A stretch of 34,787 nt of DNA from positions 1 to 34,787 of the forward strand of contig CAZPKK010000008.1 in NCBI GenBank assembly GCA_964587175.1. The letters are read 5' to 3'. Of this stretch, positions 8,198-16,506 are shown one piece after another. Position 1 is the first letter of the stretch, and every line of letters starts with the position of its first letter. Under the pieces are notes generated by a model. That model ran no database searches. It saw only the letters and a list, made by a program, of their open reading frames with translations, and was not told the origin of the DNA. The stretch comes from CALXVA01 sp964587175. GTDB lineage: Bacteria > Bacillota > Clostridia > TANB77 > CAG-508. A program made the translations under genes and the position numbers.

Positions 8198-8861
8198 TTG
8201 AATATAAAATTAGATGTAAATAAAATAAAAACAATAAAACAAGGGGATGAAAATTATCCAGAAAAATTAATTAATATTTATGCAAAACCACAAACATTAT
8301 ATGTGCTAGGAAATGAAAAACTATTAAATGAAAAATCTATAGCAATTGTGGGATGCAGAAAAGCAAGTGATTATGGACTAAAAAACGCATATAAATTTGC
8401 TTATGAACTTGCTAAAAAACGGAGTATGCATAGTAAGCGGATTTGCAAGAGGAATAGATACATATGCTCATAAGGGAGCAATTGCAGCAAGAGGAAAAAC
8501 AATTGCAATATTAGGATGTGGATTAGATGTAATATATCCACCTGAAAATGTGGAATTATATAAACAAATTATAATAAATAATGGAGCTGTGATTACAGAA
8601 TATCCTCTAGGAACTTTACCAGAGAAACATCATTTTCCAATAAGAAATAGGATAATTAGTGGACTTTCCGATGGGGTTTTAGTAGTAGAGGCAAAACAGA
8701 GAAGTGGGACATTAATTACAGTAGAACATGCTTTAGAACAGGGAAAAGATGTGTATGCAATTCCTGGGAATATAACAAGCCTAAATTCATATGGAACTAA
8801 TGAATTGATAAAAGAAGGAGCTGTTCCTGTAACTGGGATTGAGGATTTTGGACTTAAATAA
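8198..8861 (+). CDS. dprA: DNA-processing protein DprA, one +1 shift at CGG (8420)
   Basis: DprA binds single-stranded DNA and loads RecA during natural transformation. The start is TTG 8198, with GGAG at 8186-8189. The first 74 codons (YPEKLINIYAKPQTLYVLGN, SIAIVGCRKAS) are in one frame. Codon 75 is CGG at 8420-8422; in that frame translation would end 16 codons later at 8473. Skipping the C restores GVCIVSGFARGIDTYAHKGA, the core DprA motif, and the frame then runs to 8861. The corrected product is about 220 residues: Rossmann domain only, with no N-terminal SAM domain and no C-terminal winged helix. It could be a pseudogene or carry a base-insertion error. However, the same CGG context occurs at every other broken frame in the window, so recoding is my preferred reading. 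Confidence 0.8.
8420..8422 (+). other. In-frame CGG, proposed +1 frameshift site in dprA
   Basis: The zero frame reads GCT AAA AAA CGG AGT. Skipping C8420 gives GCT AAA AAA GGA GTA, which is A-K-K-G-V as expected before the conserved SGFARGID motif. The -1 frame meets TAG within five codons, so the A-run does not act as a -1 slippery site. Confidence 0.65.
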
Positions 8862-8911
8862 AGGTAAGTATAAAAACTAATGAAAAGTAAAAATATATAG
8901 GAGGAAAACAA

Positions 8912-10177
8912 GTGGAAGAAGCTAAGAAAAAAAATGTAAATTTATATACTAGATATAAAATGCTTTCATGGGATTTGTTATTTTATTATGCAATAATATT
9001 CATATTCTTTACAGAGACTAAAGGCATCAGTTCAGCTGATGTACTTTTAGCAGAGTCTTTTTATCCAATTTTTAAAATTATATTTCTTGTTCCGGCCACT
9101 ATTTTGATAAATTCATTAGGGAAAAGAAAAAGTTTGATAATAGGAAATTTTTCATTATTTATATCAATTTTAACTTATATAGTGGGATTTAATTTTACTT
9201 TTATTGTGGTAGGAGAATTGTTTTCTGCAATAGGATTTATCATAAAAGGAATATGTGAATCAAATGTACTTTATGATTCTTTAAATAAGGATGAAAAAAG
9301 AGGAATAAGATTTGCAAGCATAGAAGGAAAAGGAACTTCGTATTATTATTACATAGATGCAATTTCATCTGTTATAGCAGGATTCTTATTTTCAGTAAAT
9401 GGTTATATTCCAATGTTTTTATGTCTAGTAGGAACTGCTGTATCAATATATCTTTCAACTAGATTTAAAGATATAGATGAAAAACAAAAAATAGATAAAT
9501 ATAAGTTTTATGCAGAGTGTAAAGAATTGCTAAATTCATTCAAATTATTTGGAAAGTCAAAAAGACTTAGAAATTTAGTGCTTTTTGGATCATTGGTTTC
9601 GGCAATAATATTATCTTTGACAATGCTTAGAAGTAGTGTCATGCAAGATGTGGGTATTCCTTCTAGATATTTTGGTGTAATATTTGCGGTACTTGGATTG
9701 ATTTCTGGTATATCTGCAAAAAATGCAGATAGATTTCATAAGAAATTCAGGAATAAAACACTTGCAAGTCTAGCAATTCCTTTAGTATTCTCTTGTATCA
9801 TATTAGGACTTTTATGCAGTGTGAATTTTGGCTATGTAGTAAATGTGATAGTAATATTGATAATGTTTTTAGTACAATATGTTACAAAAGGACCTTTTTA
9901 TACTTTAATAAAACAATACTTAAACAATTTTACAACGCCGAGTTTGCGAACTAAGATATCTTCATCATTTAATTTGATGGAAAATATCTTAAGATTTATA
10001 ATAACGTTCATGGCCTCTATTTTATTAAGAGTGACAACAACTGCAAATACATTTACAATAATTGGTTGTGTGTCTGGAATAATAGTAGTTTTAATGTTAG
10101 ATAACATGAGAGACAAAGTGGGATTAAAGCCAGAACAGTACTCAGAAAAAGACATAAAAATATTAGAATTAAAGTAG
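8912..10177 (+). CDS. MFS transporter
   Basis: A 421-residue integral membrane protein with about 12 hydrophobic segments, an inner cytoplasmic loop near residue 190 (RFKDIDEKQKIDKYKF), and the major-facilitator pattern of short charged loops between helices (NSLGKRKSLIIGNF after helix 2). The start is GTG 8912, with AGGAGG at 8899-8904. The substrate cannot be told from sequence. It follows dprA by about 50 bases and may be cotranscribed. Confidence 0.8.
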   Translation: MEEAKKKNVNLYTRYKMLSWDLLFYYAIIFIFFTETKGISSADVLLAESFYPIFKIIFLVPATILINSLGKRKSLIIGNFSLFISILTYIVGFNFTFIVVGELFSAIGFIIKGICESNVLYDSLNKDEKRGIRFASIEGKGTSYYYYIDAISSVIAGFLFSVNGYIPMFLCLVGTAVSIYLSTRFKDIDEKQKIDKYKFYAECKELLNSFKLFGKSKRLRNLVLFGSLVSAIILSLTMLRSSVMQDVGIPSRYFGVIFAVLGLISGISAKNADRFHKKFRNKTLASLAIPLVFSCIILGLLCSVNFGYVVNVIVILIMFLVQYVTKGPFYTLIKQYLNNFTTPSLRTKISSSFNLMENILRFIITFMASILLRVTTTANTFTIIGCVSGIIVVLMLDNMRDKVGLKPEQYSEKDIKILELK

Positions 10178-10204
10178 AAAAACTTTAAAATTTTCTTAAA
10201 AATG

Positions 10205-10233
10205 TTGTAAAAAATTAGAATTATTGGTATACT
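10205..10233 (+). promoter_or_regulatory. Promoter of asp23
   Basis: TTGTAA at 10205-10210, a 17-base spacer and TATACT at 10228-10233, about 65 bases before the asp23 start. Confidence 0.65.
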
Positions 10234-10297
10234 AATAATATGAAAAAAAGGGACAAACATAGTTTTACAGAATTGGTGATTTTAAGGAGGTATATTT

Positions 10298-10747
10298 ATG
10301 GAGGAAAATAAAGATTTAGAACAAGTTGTAAACGTTGAAGAAAATCAAGGAGAAGTAGCACTTGAAAATTCAAACATAAAAATAGCTGATGATGTTATAG
10401 CTGTAATAGCTGGAGCTGCAGCTTCAGAAGTGCCAGGAGTAGCTGCAATGTCGGGAGGCTTTGCAGGGGGAATATCAGAGGTATTTAGTGGAAAGAAAAA
10501 TTTTGCAAAAGGAATTAAAGTAGAAGCTGGAGAAAAAGAAACAAGAATAGATGTAAATATAATTGTAGAATATGGTGTTAGAATTCCAGATGTGGCTTTT
10601 GAAATACAAAACAGAGTAAAGAAGGCAGTAGAAAGTATGACCGGATTAAAAGTTTTAGATGTAAATGTACACGTACAAGGTGTCAATACAGATGCTAATA
10701 ATGTAGAGGAGATAAAAACAGAAGGCTCTGATAAAACAGAACAATAA
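10298..10747 (+). CDS. Asp23/Gls24 family envelope stress protein
   Basis: 149 residues. The Asp23 domain spans about 28-130: IKIADDVIAVIAGAAASEVPGV, then GKKNFAKGIKVEAG, then IIVEYGVRIPDVAFEIQNRVKKAVESMTGL and VLDVNVHVQGV. In staphylococci the abundant Asp23 lies under the membrane, held by AmaP, and its loss triggers the cell-wall stress response. The next two genes here encode an AmaP-like protein and a DUF2273 protein, the same partners. AAGGAGG precedes the ATG. An acidic tail follows the domain. Confidence 0.93.
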   Translation: MEENKDLEQVVNVEENQGEVALENSNIKIADDVIAVIAGAAASEVPGVAAMSGGFAGGISEVFSGKKNFAKGIKVEAGEKETRIDVNIIVEYGVRIPDVAFEIQNRVKKAVESMTGLKVLDVNVHVQGVNTDANNVEEIKTEGSDKTEQ

Positions 10748-10787
10748 AAAATCGATTTGCATAGTGTTTTACTTCTAAAATACGTAC

Positions 10788-10902
10788 AGACCAAGAAAAT
10801 TTAACTTTATTATATAGTAAAAAAGGCACTTTAGCATTATTTTAAATTTAAATGTTGGTCTAATGTTTGAATTGAAATAAGAAATTTAACAAAAGTGTCT
10901 TT
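10788..10902 (+). promoter_or_regulatory. Interleaved inverted repeats between asp23 and the amaP-like gene
   Basis: AGACCAA (10788-10794) can pair with TTGGTCT (10855-10861). AAAGGCACTTT (10822-10832) can pair with AAAGTGTCTTT (10892-10902, one G-T wobble). The two pairings interleave, so they would form a pseudoknot or alternate with each other. This could be an attenuator that lowers amaP relative to asp23; function unproven. Confidence 0.35.
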
Positions 10903-10966
10903 ATTTCTTATATGATTATTAAAAGTCATGTGATAAAAATTGTTAATCAGAAAGGAATGAACAAAT

Positions 10967-11527
10967 ATGAGTAAAATTGAAAAAATAACACTAGTACTAT
11001 TTTCAACATTAATGCTTGTAATATCTGTAATGCTATGTCTAACTATATTTGGTTGGATAAATATAGATTTTATAGGAAATTTAATAAATATAGCAATTTC
11101 TAATAATATAACATCAAATATAATTTTAGTACTAAGCATAATATTTATACTTCTCGCTATAAGATGCATATTTTTTGATTCTAGTAGCAAAGAAAAAGAA
11201 GAATATAAAAATGGTATTTTATTAGAAAACGCAAATGGAAAACTGTTAATAACGAGGGAAACAATAGAAAACTTAGTAAATGCAGTCGTAAAAGGTTTTG
11301 ATAGTGCAGAAGATGTAACAACTAGAATTGAAGTTAACAAAGAAAATAATCTAATAGTTTTTGTGAATTTAAATGTAAAAGAAAATGCAATTATTAAAGA
11401 GTTGTCTACAAATCTTCAAAACAAGATAAAAGAGGCAATAAAAAAGGCTTCAGATTTAGAGGTTAAAGAAGTAAATATTAAAGTAAAGAATATAGAACCA
11501 GAAAAAGAGAACATTATGGAGGTATAA
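10967..11527 (+). CDS. amaP: AmaP-like membrane anchor for Asp23
   Basis: 186 residues. There are two N-terminal membrane segments (about 7-28 and 45-67), then a cytoplasmic region resembling the Asp23 fold: GKLLITRETIENLVNAVVKGF, TTRIEVNKENNLIVFVNLNV and KASDLEVKEVNIKVKNIEP. This is the usual layout of the alkaline-shock membrane anchor, which holds Asp23 at the membrane. It sits between asp23 and the DUF2273 gene. The last codons contain GGAGG, the ribosome-binding site of the next gene. Confidence 0.85.
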   Translation: MSKIEKITLVLFSTLMLVISVMLCLTIFGWINIDFIGNLINIAISNNITSNIILVLSIIFILLAIRCIFFDSSSKEKEEYKNGILLENANGKLLITRETIENLVNAVVKGFDSAEDVTTRIEVNKENNLIVFVNLNVKENAIIKELSTNLQNKIKEAIKKASDLEVKEVNIKVKNIEPEKENIMEV

Positions 11528-11530
11528 TAT

Positions 11531-11734
11531 ATGGAAGATTTCAAAAAGTTCATGTCACAATATGGAGGAATGATAATTGGAATAATAGTAGCAATTGTCT
11601 TACTACTTACAAAGTTTTATGAGTTAATAATTGCAATTGTTTTGATTGCTGTTTGTGGATATATTGGTTTTTATATTCAACATAATAAAGATAATGTAAA
11701 AGATAGATTAAAAAATTTTATAGATAGATTATAA
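11531..11734 (+). CDS. DUF2273 small membrane protein
   Basis: 67 residues with two hydrophobic segments (about 14-28 and 31-50) and a basic tail (DRLKNFIDRL). DUF2273 proteins accompany asp23 and amaP in many Firmicutes; their function is unknown beyond presumed membership of the Asp23 membrane complex. It starts three bases after the AmaP-like stop, with the ribosome-binding site inside the upstream gene, indicating tight coupling. Confidence 0.88.
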   Translation: MEDFKKFMSQYGGMIIGIIVAIVLLLTKFYELIIAIVLIAVCGYIGFYIQHNKDNVKDRLKNFIDRL

Positions 11735-11756
11735 TAAAAGGGGAAAAGTAAGCAAA

Positions 11757-12173
11757 ATGAGTATGTCAGAAAATAGAAAAATAGCATTTGAAATAGTGTA
11801 TAGTTTAGAATCACAAGATGTAAAATATGAAGATTATAAAGAAAATGTAGACTTGTTTTTAGAAGAAAAAGATGTACATGGAAAAGCAACTACGAAATTT
11901 ATTAAAGATCTTGTGTATGGAACTAAGAGACATGGAAAACAAATAAAAAAGCAAATTGAAGGATGCTTATCTGAAAAATGGACTTATGATAGAGTATCTA
12001 AAATAAATATTGCAATTTTAGAAATTGCAATATTTGAAATATTATATTTAAAAACGCCATATAAAGTTGCTATAAATGAAGCAGTAGAACTTGCAAAAGC
12101 ATATGGTGATGCAAAAGCACCAAGCTTTGTAAATGGTGTACTTGCAAGTATAGTAAGAAAAAACAATGTATAG
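11757..12173 (+). CDS. nusB: Transcription antitermination factor NusB
   Basis: 138 residues, all-helical NusB fold. Recognisable parts are the N-terminal RKIAFEIVYSLE, the central FIKDLVYGTKRH, and the C-terminal ILEIAIFEILYLKTPYKVAINEAVELAKAYGDAKAPSFVNGVLASI. It binds boxA RNA with NusE/S10 in rRNA antitermination. Either ATG 11757 or ATG 11763 could be the start; I kept the first. The gene order Asp23 cluster, nusB, xseA, xseB is common in Firmicutes. Confidence 0.95.
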   Translation: MSMSENRKIAFEIVYSLESQDVKYEDYKENVDLFLEEKDVHGKATTKFIKDLVYGTKRHGKQIKKQIEGCLSEKWTYDRVSKINIAILEIAIFEILYLKTPYKVAINEAVELAKAYGDAKAPSFVNGVLASIVRKNNV

Positions 12174-12195
12174 ATAAAGGAGTATCAGAGAGTTA

Positions 12196-13383
12196 ATGAC
12201 ATATAACCCAATAAGTGTAAGCGACTTAAACAAATACATAAAAGAAAAAATAGCAGGAGATGAGATGCTAAATAATGTTTTAGTAAAAGGAGAAATTTCC
12301 AATTATAAACATCATTATACAGGGCATCTATATTTTACTTTAAAAGATGAGAATTCTTTAATAAAATGTATAATGTTTAAAAATTCTGCAGTAAATTTAA
12401 AATTTGAACCAAGAGATGGTATGAAAGTGATGGTATTTGGCATAGTATCTGTGTTTGAGAGAGATGGAGTGTACCAAATTTATTGTAAAGCAATGCAAGA
12501 AGATGGAATGGGAAGCTTGCATAAAGCATATGAAGAAATGAAAGCACGATTAGAAAAAGAAGGACTTTTCAATGCAAACCATAAAAAGAAAATACCATTA
12601 ATACCAAAATGTATAGGAGTGCTTACATCTAATACAGGAGCAGTAATTAGAGATATAATAAATGTATCTACGAGGAGAAACCCAAATGTATATATTAAAC
12701 TATTACCAGTTCCTGTACAAGGAGAAGGAGCTTCTGAAAAAATAGCAGAGGCAATAAAATTAATGAACGAAAAGAAATTGGTTGATGTGATAATAGTTGC
12801 AAGAGGTGGAGGGTCACTTGAGGATTTGTGGCCGTTTAATGAAGAAATAGTTGCACGTGCAATATATGATTCTGAACTTCCAATCATTTCTGCAGTAGGT
12901 CATGAGACAGATTTCACAATAGCAGATTTTGTGGCAGATTTAAGAGCACCAACTCCTTCTGCTGCAGCTGAACTTGCTGTACCAAATATATCAGATATAA
13001 TGTTGAAATTAGAAGCATATAATAATAGATATAAGCTAGCATTAAAGAAAAAAGTAGAATTTATGAAATTAAGATATGAAAAATGTATGAACAGCAGGGT
13101 GTTTAAAGATCCATTACAGAAAATAAATGAAAAATATATGCTTATAGATATGAAAGTAAAAACAATTCAAAATAGTGTTATTAATACATATAATGCAAAA
13201 AAGACAAATCTGGTAAAAAACATGACAAAACTAGATGCACTAAGTCCTTTAAAAACACTAACAAGAGGATATTCAATAGTTGAACTAGAAGGAAAAGTAG
13301 TAAAATCTGTTAATCAATTAAAAAAAGATGATGAAATTAATCTCAGATTAATTGATGGAAAAGCTAGAGCTAAGATTTTATAA
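12196..13383 (+). CDS. xseA: Exodeoxyribonuclease VII large subunit
   Basis: 395 residues. The N-terminal OB fold (ISVSDLNKYIKEKIAGDEMLNNVLVKGEISN, GHLYFTLKDE) is followed by the catalytic region (IGVLTSNTGAVIRDI, DVIIVARGGGSLEDLWPFNEE, ISAVGHETDFTIADFVADLRAPTPSAAAE) and a coiled-coil C-terminus ending in the TRGYSIV motif. With XseB it forms the single-strand exonuclease VII. The partner xseB lies downstream, but one unrelated membrane-protein gene sits between them. Confidence 0.97.
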   Translation: MTYNPISVSDLNKYIKEKIAGDEMLNNVLVKGEISNYKHHYTGHLYFTLKDENSLIKCIMFKNSAVNLKFEPRDGMKVMVFGIVSVFERDGVYQIYCKAMQEDGMGSLHKAYEEMKARLEKEGLFNANHKKKIPLIPKCIGVLTSNTGAVIRDIINVSTRRNPNVYIKLLPVPVQGEGASEKIAEAIKLMNEKKLVDVIIVARGGGSLEDLWPFNEEIVARAIYDSELPIISAVGHETDFTIADFVADLRAPTPSAAAELAVPNISDIMLKLEAYNNRYKLALKKKVEFMKLRYEKCMNSRVFKDPLQKINEKYMLIDMKVKTIQNSVINTYNAKKTNLVKNMTKLDALSPLKTLTRGYSIVELEGKVVKSVNQLKKDDEINLRLIDGKARAKIL

Positions 13384-13429
13384 TTAAATTGTATAGAAAT
13401 CTGTAACTTTAAAGAAAGGATGATGAAAT

Positions 13430-13954
13430 ATGCAAAAAAGAACAAAAATAATAATAGTAGTAATAATAGTAATACTTTTATTAGCAGTTGCATGGTTAGT
13501 ATATAGTACTATAAATGAAGATACTGATAGCTTAGATAATAATGAACTACTAAACGAAGAAATAGATGAGACAGATATTATTAATGACCTATTAAATGAA
13601 GATGAAATAAATGATACAGATGTAAATGAAACTACAAATGAAGTGACTGATGAAAATGATGAGGAAACAGAAGAAACAGGAGGAAGTGAAAATAGCAACT
13701 CAAGTTCAGGAAGTAGCTCAAACTCTAATTCAAGCTCTGGCTCAAATTCGGGAACTAGCTCTACTTCAGAAGAGTTAGCAGAAGAACTTGCAAAAAAATA
13801 TTATGAAGAAGAATATGGAAGTACAGATGGTATATATTTTAATTATATTTCAAAAGATTCTAGTGGAAGATATATGGTAGGATATGGAACTGCAAGTACA
13901 GGAACAATGTATTTATATGTAGATTTAGATACTGAAGAGGTATCTGAAAGATAG
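13430..13954 (+). CDS. Membrane-anchored protein with acidic and Ser-rich stalk, function unknown
   Basis: 174 residues, not recognised as a named protein. One N-terminal membrane segment (about 5-26) is followed by a very acidic Asn/Glu/Thr stalk (about 30-85), a Ser/Gly/Asn low-complexity linker (about 88-112) and a small folded C-terminal domain (about 115-174: EELAKKYYEEEYG, YFNYISKDSSGRYMVGYG, TMYLYVDLDTEEV). The last part looks like a PepSY- or cystatin-like strand-helix module, but that is inference. It probably faces outward. AAAGGA lies upstream. It interrupts the xseA-xseB pair, which are normally adjacent. Confidence 0.8.
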   Translation: MQKRTKIIIVVIIVILLLAVAWLVYSTINEDTDSLDNNELLNEEIDETDIINDLLNEDEINDTDVNETTNEVTDENDEETEETGGSENSNSSSGSSSNSNSSSGSNSGTSSTSEELAEELAKKYYEEEYGSTDGIYFNYISKDSSGRYMVGYGTASTGTMYLYVDLDTEEVSER

Positions 13955-13976
13955 GAGAAAAGAGAGGAATAGAATA

Positions 13977-14210
13977 GTGGAAAAAGAGATAAGTTTTGAA
14001 GATAATATGAAAAAATTAGAAGAAATTGCTAATGAGCTAGAAAAAGGGAATTTAGATTTAGATGAGTCTGTTTCTAAGTTTGAAGAAGGAATGAAACTTT
14101 CAAAAGAATGTAGTGAAATGCTAGAAAAAGCAGAAAAGAAAATAACAATGCTAATTAAAGGCGAAGATGGAGAATTAATAGAAAAAAATTTTGTGCAAAA
14201 TGAGGAATAA
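13977..14210 (+). CDS. xseB: Exodeoxyribonuclease VII small subunit
   Basis: 77 residues with the complete XseB signature: SFEDNMKKLEEIANELEKGNLDLDESVSKFEEGMKLSKEC. It starts at GTG 13977 with GAGAGG upstream. Its stop overlaps the ATG of the next gene (TAATG), implying coupled translation. Confidence 0.95.
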   Translation: MEKEISFEDNMKKLEEIANELEKGNLDLDESVSKFEEGMKLSKECSEMLEKAEKKITMLIKGEDGELIEKNFVQNEE

Positions 14211-14653
14211 TGAAAATGATGTGGTTTATTTCGGAATATAGATATTTAGTAGTGCCATTTGGAACATGGTTTTTTATACAACTTTTCAAACTTGTATATG
14301 ATTTAGTTACTACAAAACAATTTAATTTTAAAAGAATTTTGGGGGCAGGAGGAATGCCTAGTTCCCATTCGGCTGTTGTTGTTGCTTTATGCACAATGAT
14401 AGGAAAAGAATATGGAGTTAATTCAGCAATATTTGGACTATCCATAGTATTTGCTTTTGTTGTTATGTATGATGCAGCAGGAGTAAGAAGAGCAGCAGGA
14501 AAACAAGCCAAGCTTTTAAACAAAATAATCCAAACTCCGGGACTTTCTAATGTAGAAGTTACAGAAAGACTGCAAGAGGTTTTGGGACATACTCCAACAC
14601 AAGTATTTGTAGGAGCCTTTATTGGAATAGTTGTCGGCATGATTTTTGGCTAA
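14210..14653 (+). CDS. Divergent PAP2 family membrane protein (YuiD-like, DUF212)
   Basis: 147 residues with about four membrane segments. The DUF212 signature is clear: RILGAGGMPSSHSAVVVAL near residue 43, then YDAAGVRRAAGKQAKLLN, and GHTPTQVFVGAFIGIVVG at the C-terminus. Members are distant relatives of acid phosphatases with the PSSHS motif; a lipid-phosphate role is inferred and not shown. The start may be ATG 14210 or ATG 14216. Confidence 0.9.
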   Translation: MKMMWFISEYRYLVVPFGTWFFIQLFKLVYDLVTTKQFNFKRILGAGGMPSSHSAVVVALCTMIGKEYGVNSAIFGLSIVFAFVVMYDAAGVRRAAGKQAKLLNKIIQTPGLSNVEVTERLQEVLGHTPTQVFVGAFIGIVVGMIFG

Positions 14654-14654
14654 A

Positions 14655-14720
14655 TTCCAAATTGGGGACAGGCGTTAAATTGGAAAAAAGTATAAAATAA
14701 CGCCTGTCCCCAATTTGGAA
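14655..14720. repeat. Perfect 23-bp inverted repeat with TTGGGGACAGGCGT core
   Basis: Arms at 14655-14677 and 14698-14720 are perfectly complementary around a 20-base A-rich loop. The loop sequence TTGGAAAAAAGTATAAAAT is repeated directly after the right arm (about 14714-14732), so the element has both inverted and direct repeats. It sits between the PAP2 and fhs genes and could terminate transcription. The core resembles the palindrome at 17850-17887, which suggests a dispersed repeat family. Confidence 0.75.
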
Positions 14721-14754
14721 AAAAGTATAAAATTAATGAAAGGAAGTGATTAGT

Positions 14755-16416
14755 ATGGAAGATGTAGAAATTGCAAGAAATACTAAATTAGAAAACATAC
14801 AAAAAATAGCAGAAAAAATGGGGATAAAGGATGAAGAATTAGAGCTTTATGGTAGATATAAAGCAAAAATTTCGTTAAAAGCTTATGAAAGATTAAAAGA
14901 AAAAAAGAGTGGAAAACTGATTTTAGTAACTGCAATAAATCCTACACCATTAGGTGAAGGCAAAACTACAACAGCGATAGGACTAGCAGATGGGCTTAAA
15001 GAAATAGGTAAAAATTCTATTTTGGCTTTAAGAGAACCTTCACTTGGTCCTGTGTTTGGTATAAAAGGAGGAGCAACAGGTGGAGGACATTCACAAATTG
15101 CCCCAATGGAAGATATAAATCTACACTTTACAGGTGATATTCATGCTATTACATCAGCCAACAACTTACTTTCTGCTATGATAGATAATCATATATATTT
15201 TGGAAATGAACTTGGGTTTAATCGAGTAACTTGGAAAAGATGTGTTGATTTAAATGATAGGCAATTAAGAAAAGTACAAACAGGACTTTCTGAAGAGAAA
15301 AACATTGTGCCAAGAGAAGATGGCTTTGATATTTCTGTAGCTTCTGAAATAATGGCAATATTTTGTCTAGCGACTGATATTGACGATTTAAAAAGAAGAA
15401 TTGGAAATATAATAGTTGGCTATAATGAAGCTGGTAAGCCTATAACTGCAAGAGATTTAAAGGCGGATGGGGCTTTGACGGTTCTACTTAAAGATGCAAT
15501 AAATCCAAATTTAGTACAAACTTTAGAGCATACACCTGCAATAGTTCATGGTGGACCTTTTGCTAATATTGCTCACGGATGTAATAGTATTATAGCAACA
15601 AAATTAGCATTGAAACTTGGTGATTATGTAATAACAGAAGCTGGTTTTGGTGCTGATTTGGGAGCAGAGAAATTTTTAGATATAAAATGTAGAAATGCTG
15701 GGATTAAACCAGATGCTGTAGTTTGTGTAGCAACAATAAAAGCACTAAAATATCATGGTGGAATGCCAAAAGAAGAAATAAAAAATGAAAGTATAGAAGC
15801 ATTAGAGAAAGGCTTTAGCAATCTTTTGAGACATGTTGATAATTTGAAAAATAAATTTGGACTAAATGTAATAGTATCAATTAACAGATATACACATGAT
15901 ACAGAAAAAGAAATAGAATTTTTGAGAAATAAATTAAAAGGACATGACATAGAGCTTAGCTTAATGGAAAGCTGGGGAAAAGGTGGAAAAGGTGCAACTG
16001 ATTTAGCTGAGAAATTAGTAAAGCTAACCGAAAGAAAATCTGATTTGAATTATACATATGACTTAAAGGAAAATATAAAAGATAAAATAAATGATATAGC
16101 AACTAAAATCTATGGAGCGGAAGGAGTAGAATATACAGAAGAAGCAAATGAAAAAATTGCACAAATAGAAAAAATGGGATATAGCGATTTACCTGTATGT
16201 ATAGCAAAAACACAATATTCTTTTTCAGATGATCCAAAAAATTTAGAGTGTTTAGAACCATTTAAAATTCATGTACAAGACATCATCCTAAAAACAGGTG
16301 CTGAATTTATTGTTGCAATCACAGGAAAAATAATGACAATGCCAGGACTTCCAAGAGTGCCATCAGCAGAAAAAATTGACCTAGACGAAAACGGAAATAT
16401 AGTTGGAATTTTTTAA
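14755..16416 (+). CDS. fhs: Formate-tetrahydrofolate ligase
   Basis: Makes 10-formyl-THF from formate, THF and ATP; this feeds purine and formyl-Met synthesis and, in acetogens, the methyl branch of the Wood-Ljungdahl pathway. At 553 residues it is full length: INPTPLGEGKTTTAIGL (ATP loop), REPSLGPVFGIKGGATGGG, FTGDIHAITSANNLLSAMID, ITEAGFGADLGAEKF and MTMPGLPRVPSAEKID at the C-terminus. ATG 14755 is preferred over GTG 14746 because AAAGGAAG is then well spaced. FolD in the same window carries out the next steps. Confidence 0.97.
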   Translation: MEDVEIARNTKLENIQKIAEKMGIKDEELELYGRYKAKISLKAYERLKEKKSGKLILVTAINPTPLGEGKTTTAIGLADGLKEIGKNSILALREPSLGPVFGIKGGATGGGHSQIAPMEDINLHFTGDIHAITSANNLLSAMIDNHIYFGNELGFNRVTWKRCVDLNDRQLRKVQTGLSEEKNIVPREDGFDISVASEIMAIFCLATDIDDLKRRIGNIIVGYNEAGKPITARDLKADGALTVLLKDAINPNLVQTLEHTPAIVHGGPFANIAHGCNSIIATKLALKLGDYVITEAGFGADLGAEKFLDIKCRNAGIKPDAVVCVATIKALKYHGGMPKEEIKNESIEALEKGFSNLLRHVDNLKNKFGLNVIVSINRYTHDTEKEIEFLRNKLKGHDIELSLMESWGKGGKGATDLAEKLVKLTERKSDLNYTYDLKENIKDKINDIATKIYGAEGVEYTEEANEKIAQIEKMGYSDLPVCIAKTQYSFSDDPKNLECLEPFKIHVQDIILKTGAEFIVAITGKIMTMPGLPRVPSAEKIDLDENGNIVGIF

Positions 16417-16506
16417 TATCGCTATTTTTAGCAAATATTAATTAAATGAAAAATAAGAGTAAAAAATAATTTGCTTTTTATCTTTTGGGTAAAGGAGATG
16501 ATTTGA

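Noticed and set aside
8414..8420. AAAAAAC heptamer in dprA as a classical -1 slippery site
   Set aside because: The DprA core requires +1 (or -2). The -1 frame reaches TAG within five codons. The CGG explanation covers all four sites, while the A-run exists only here.
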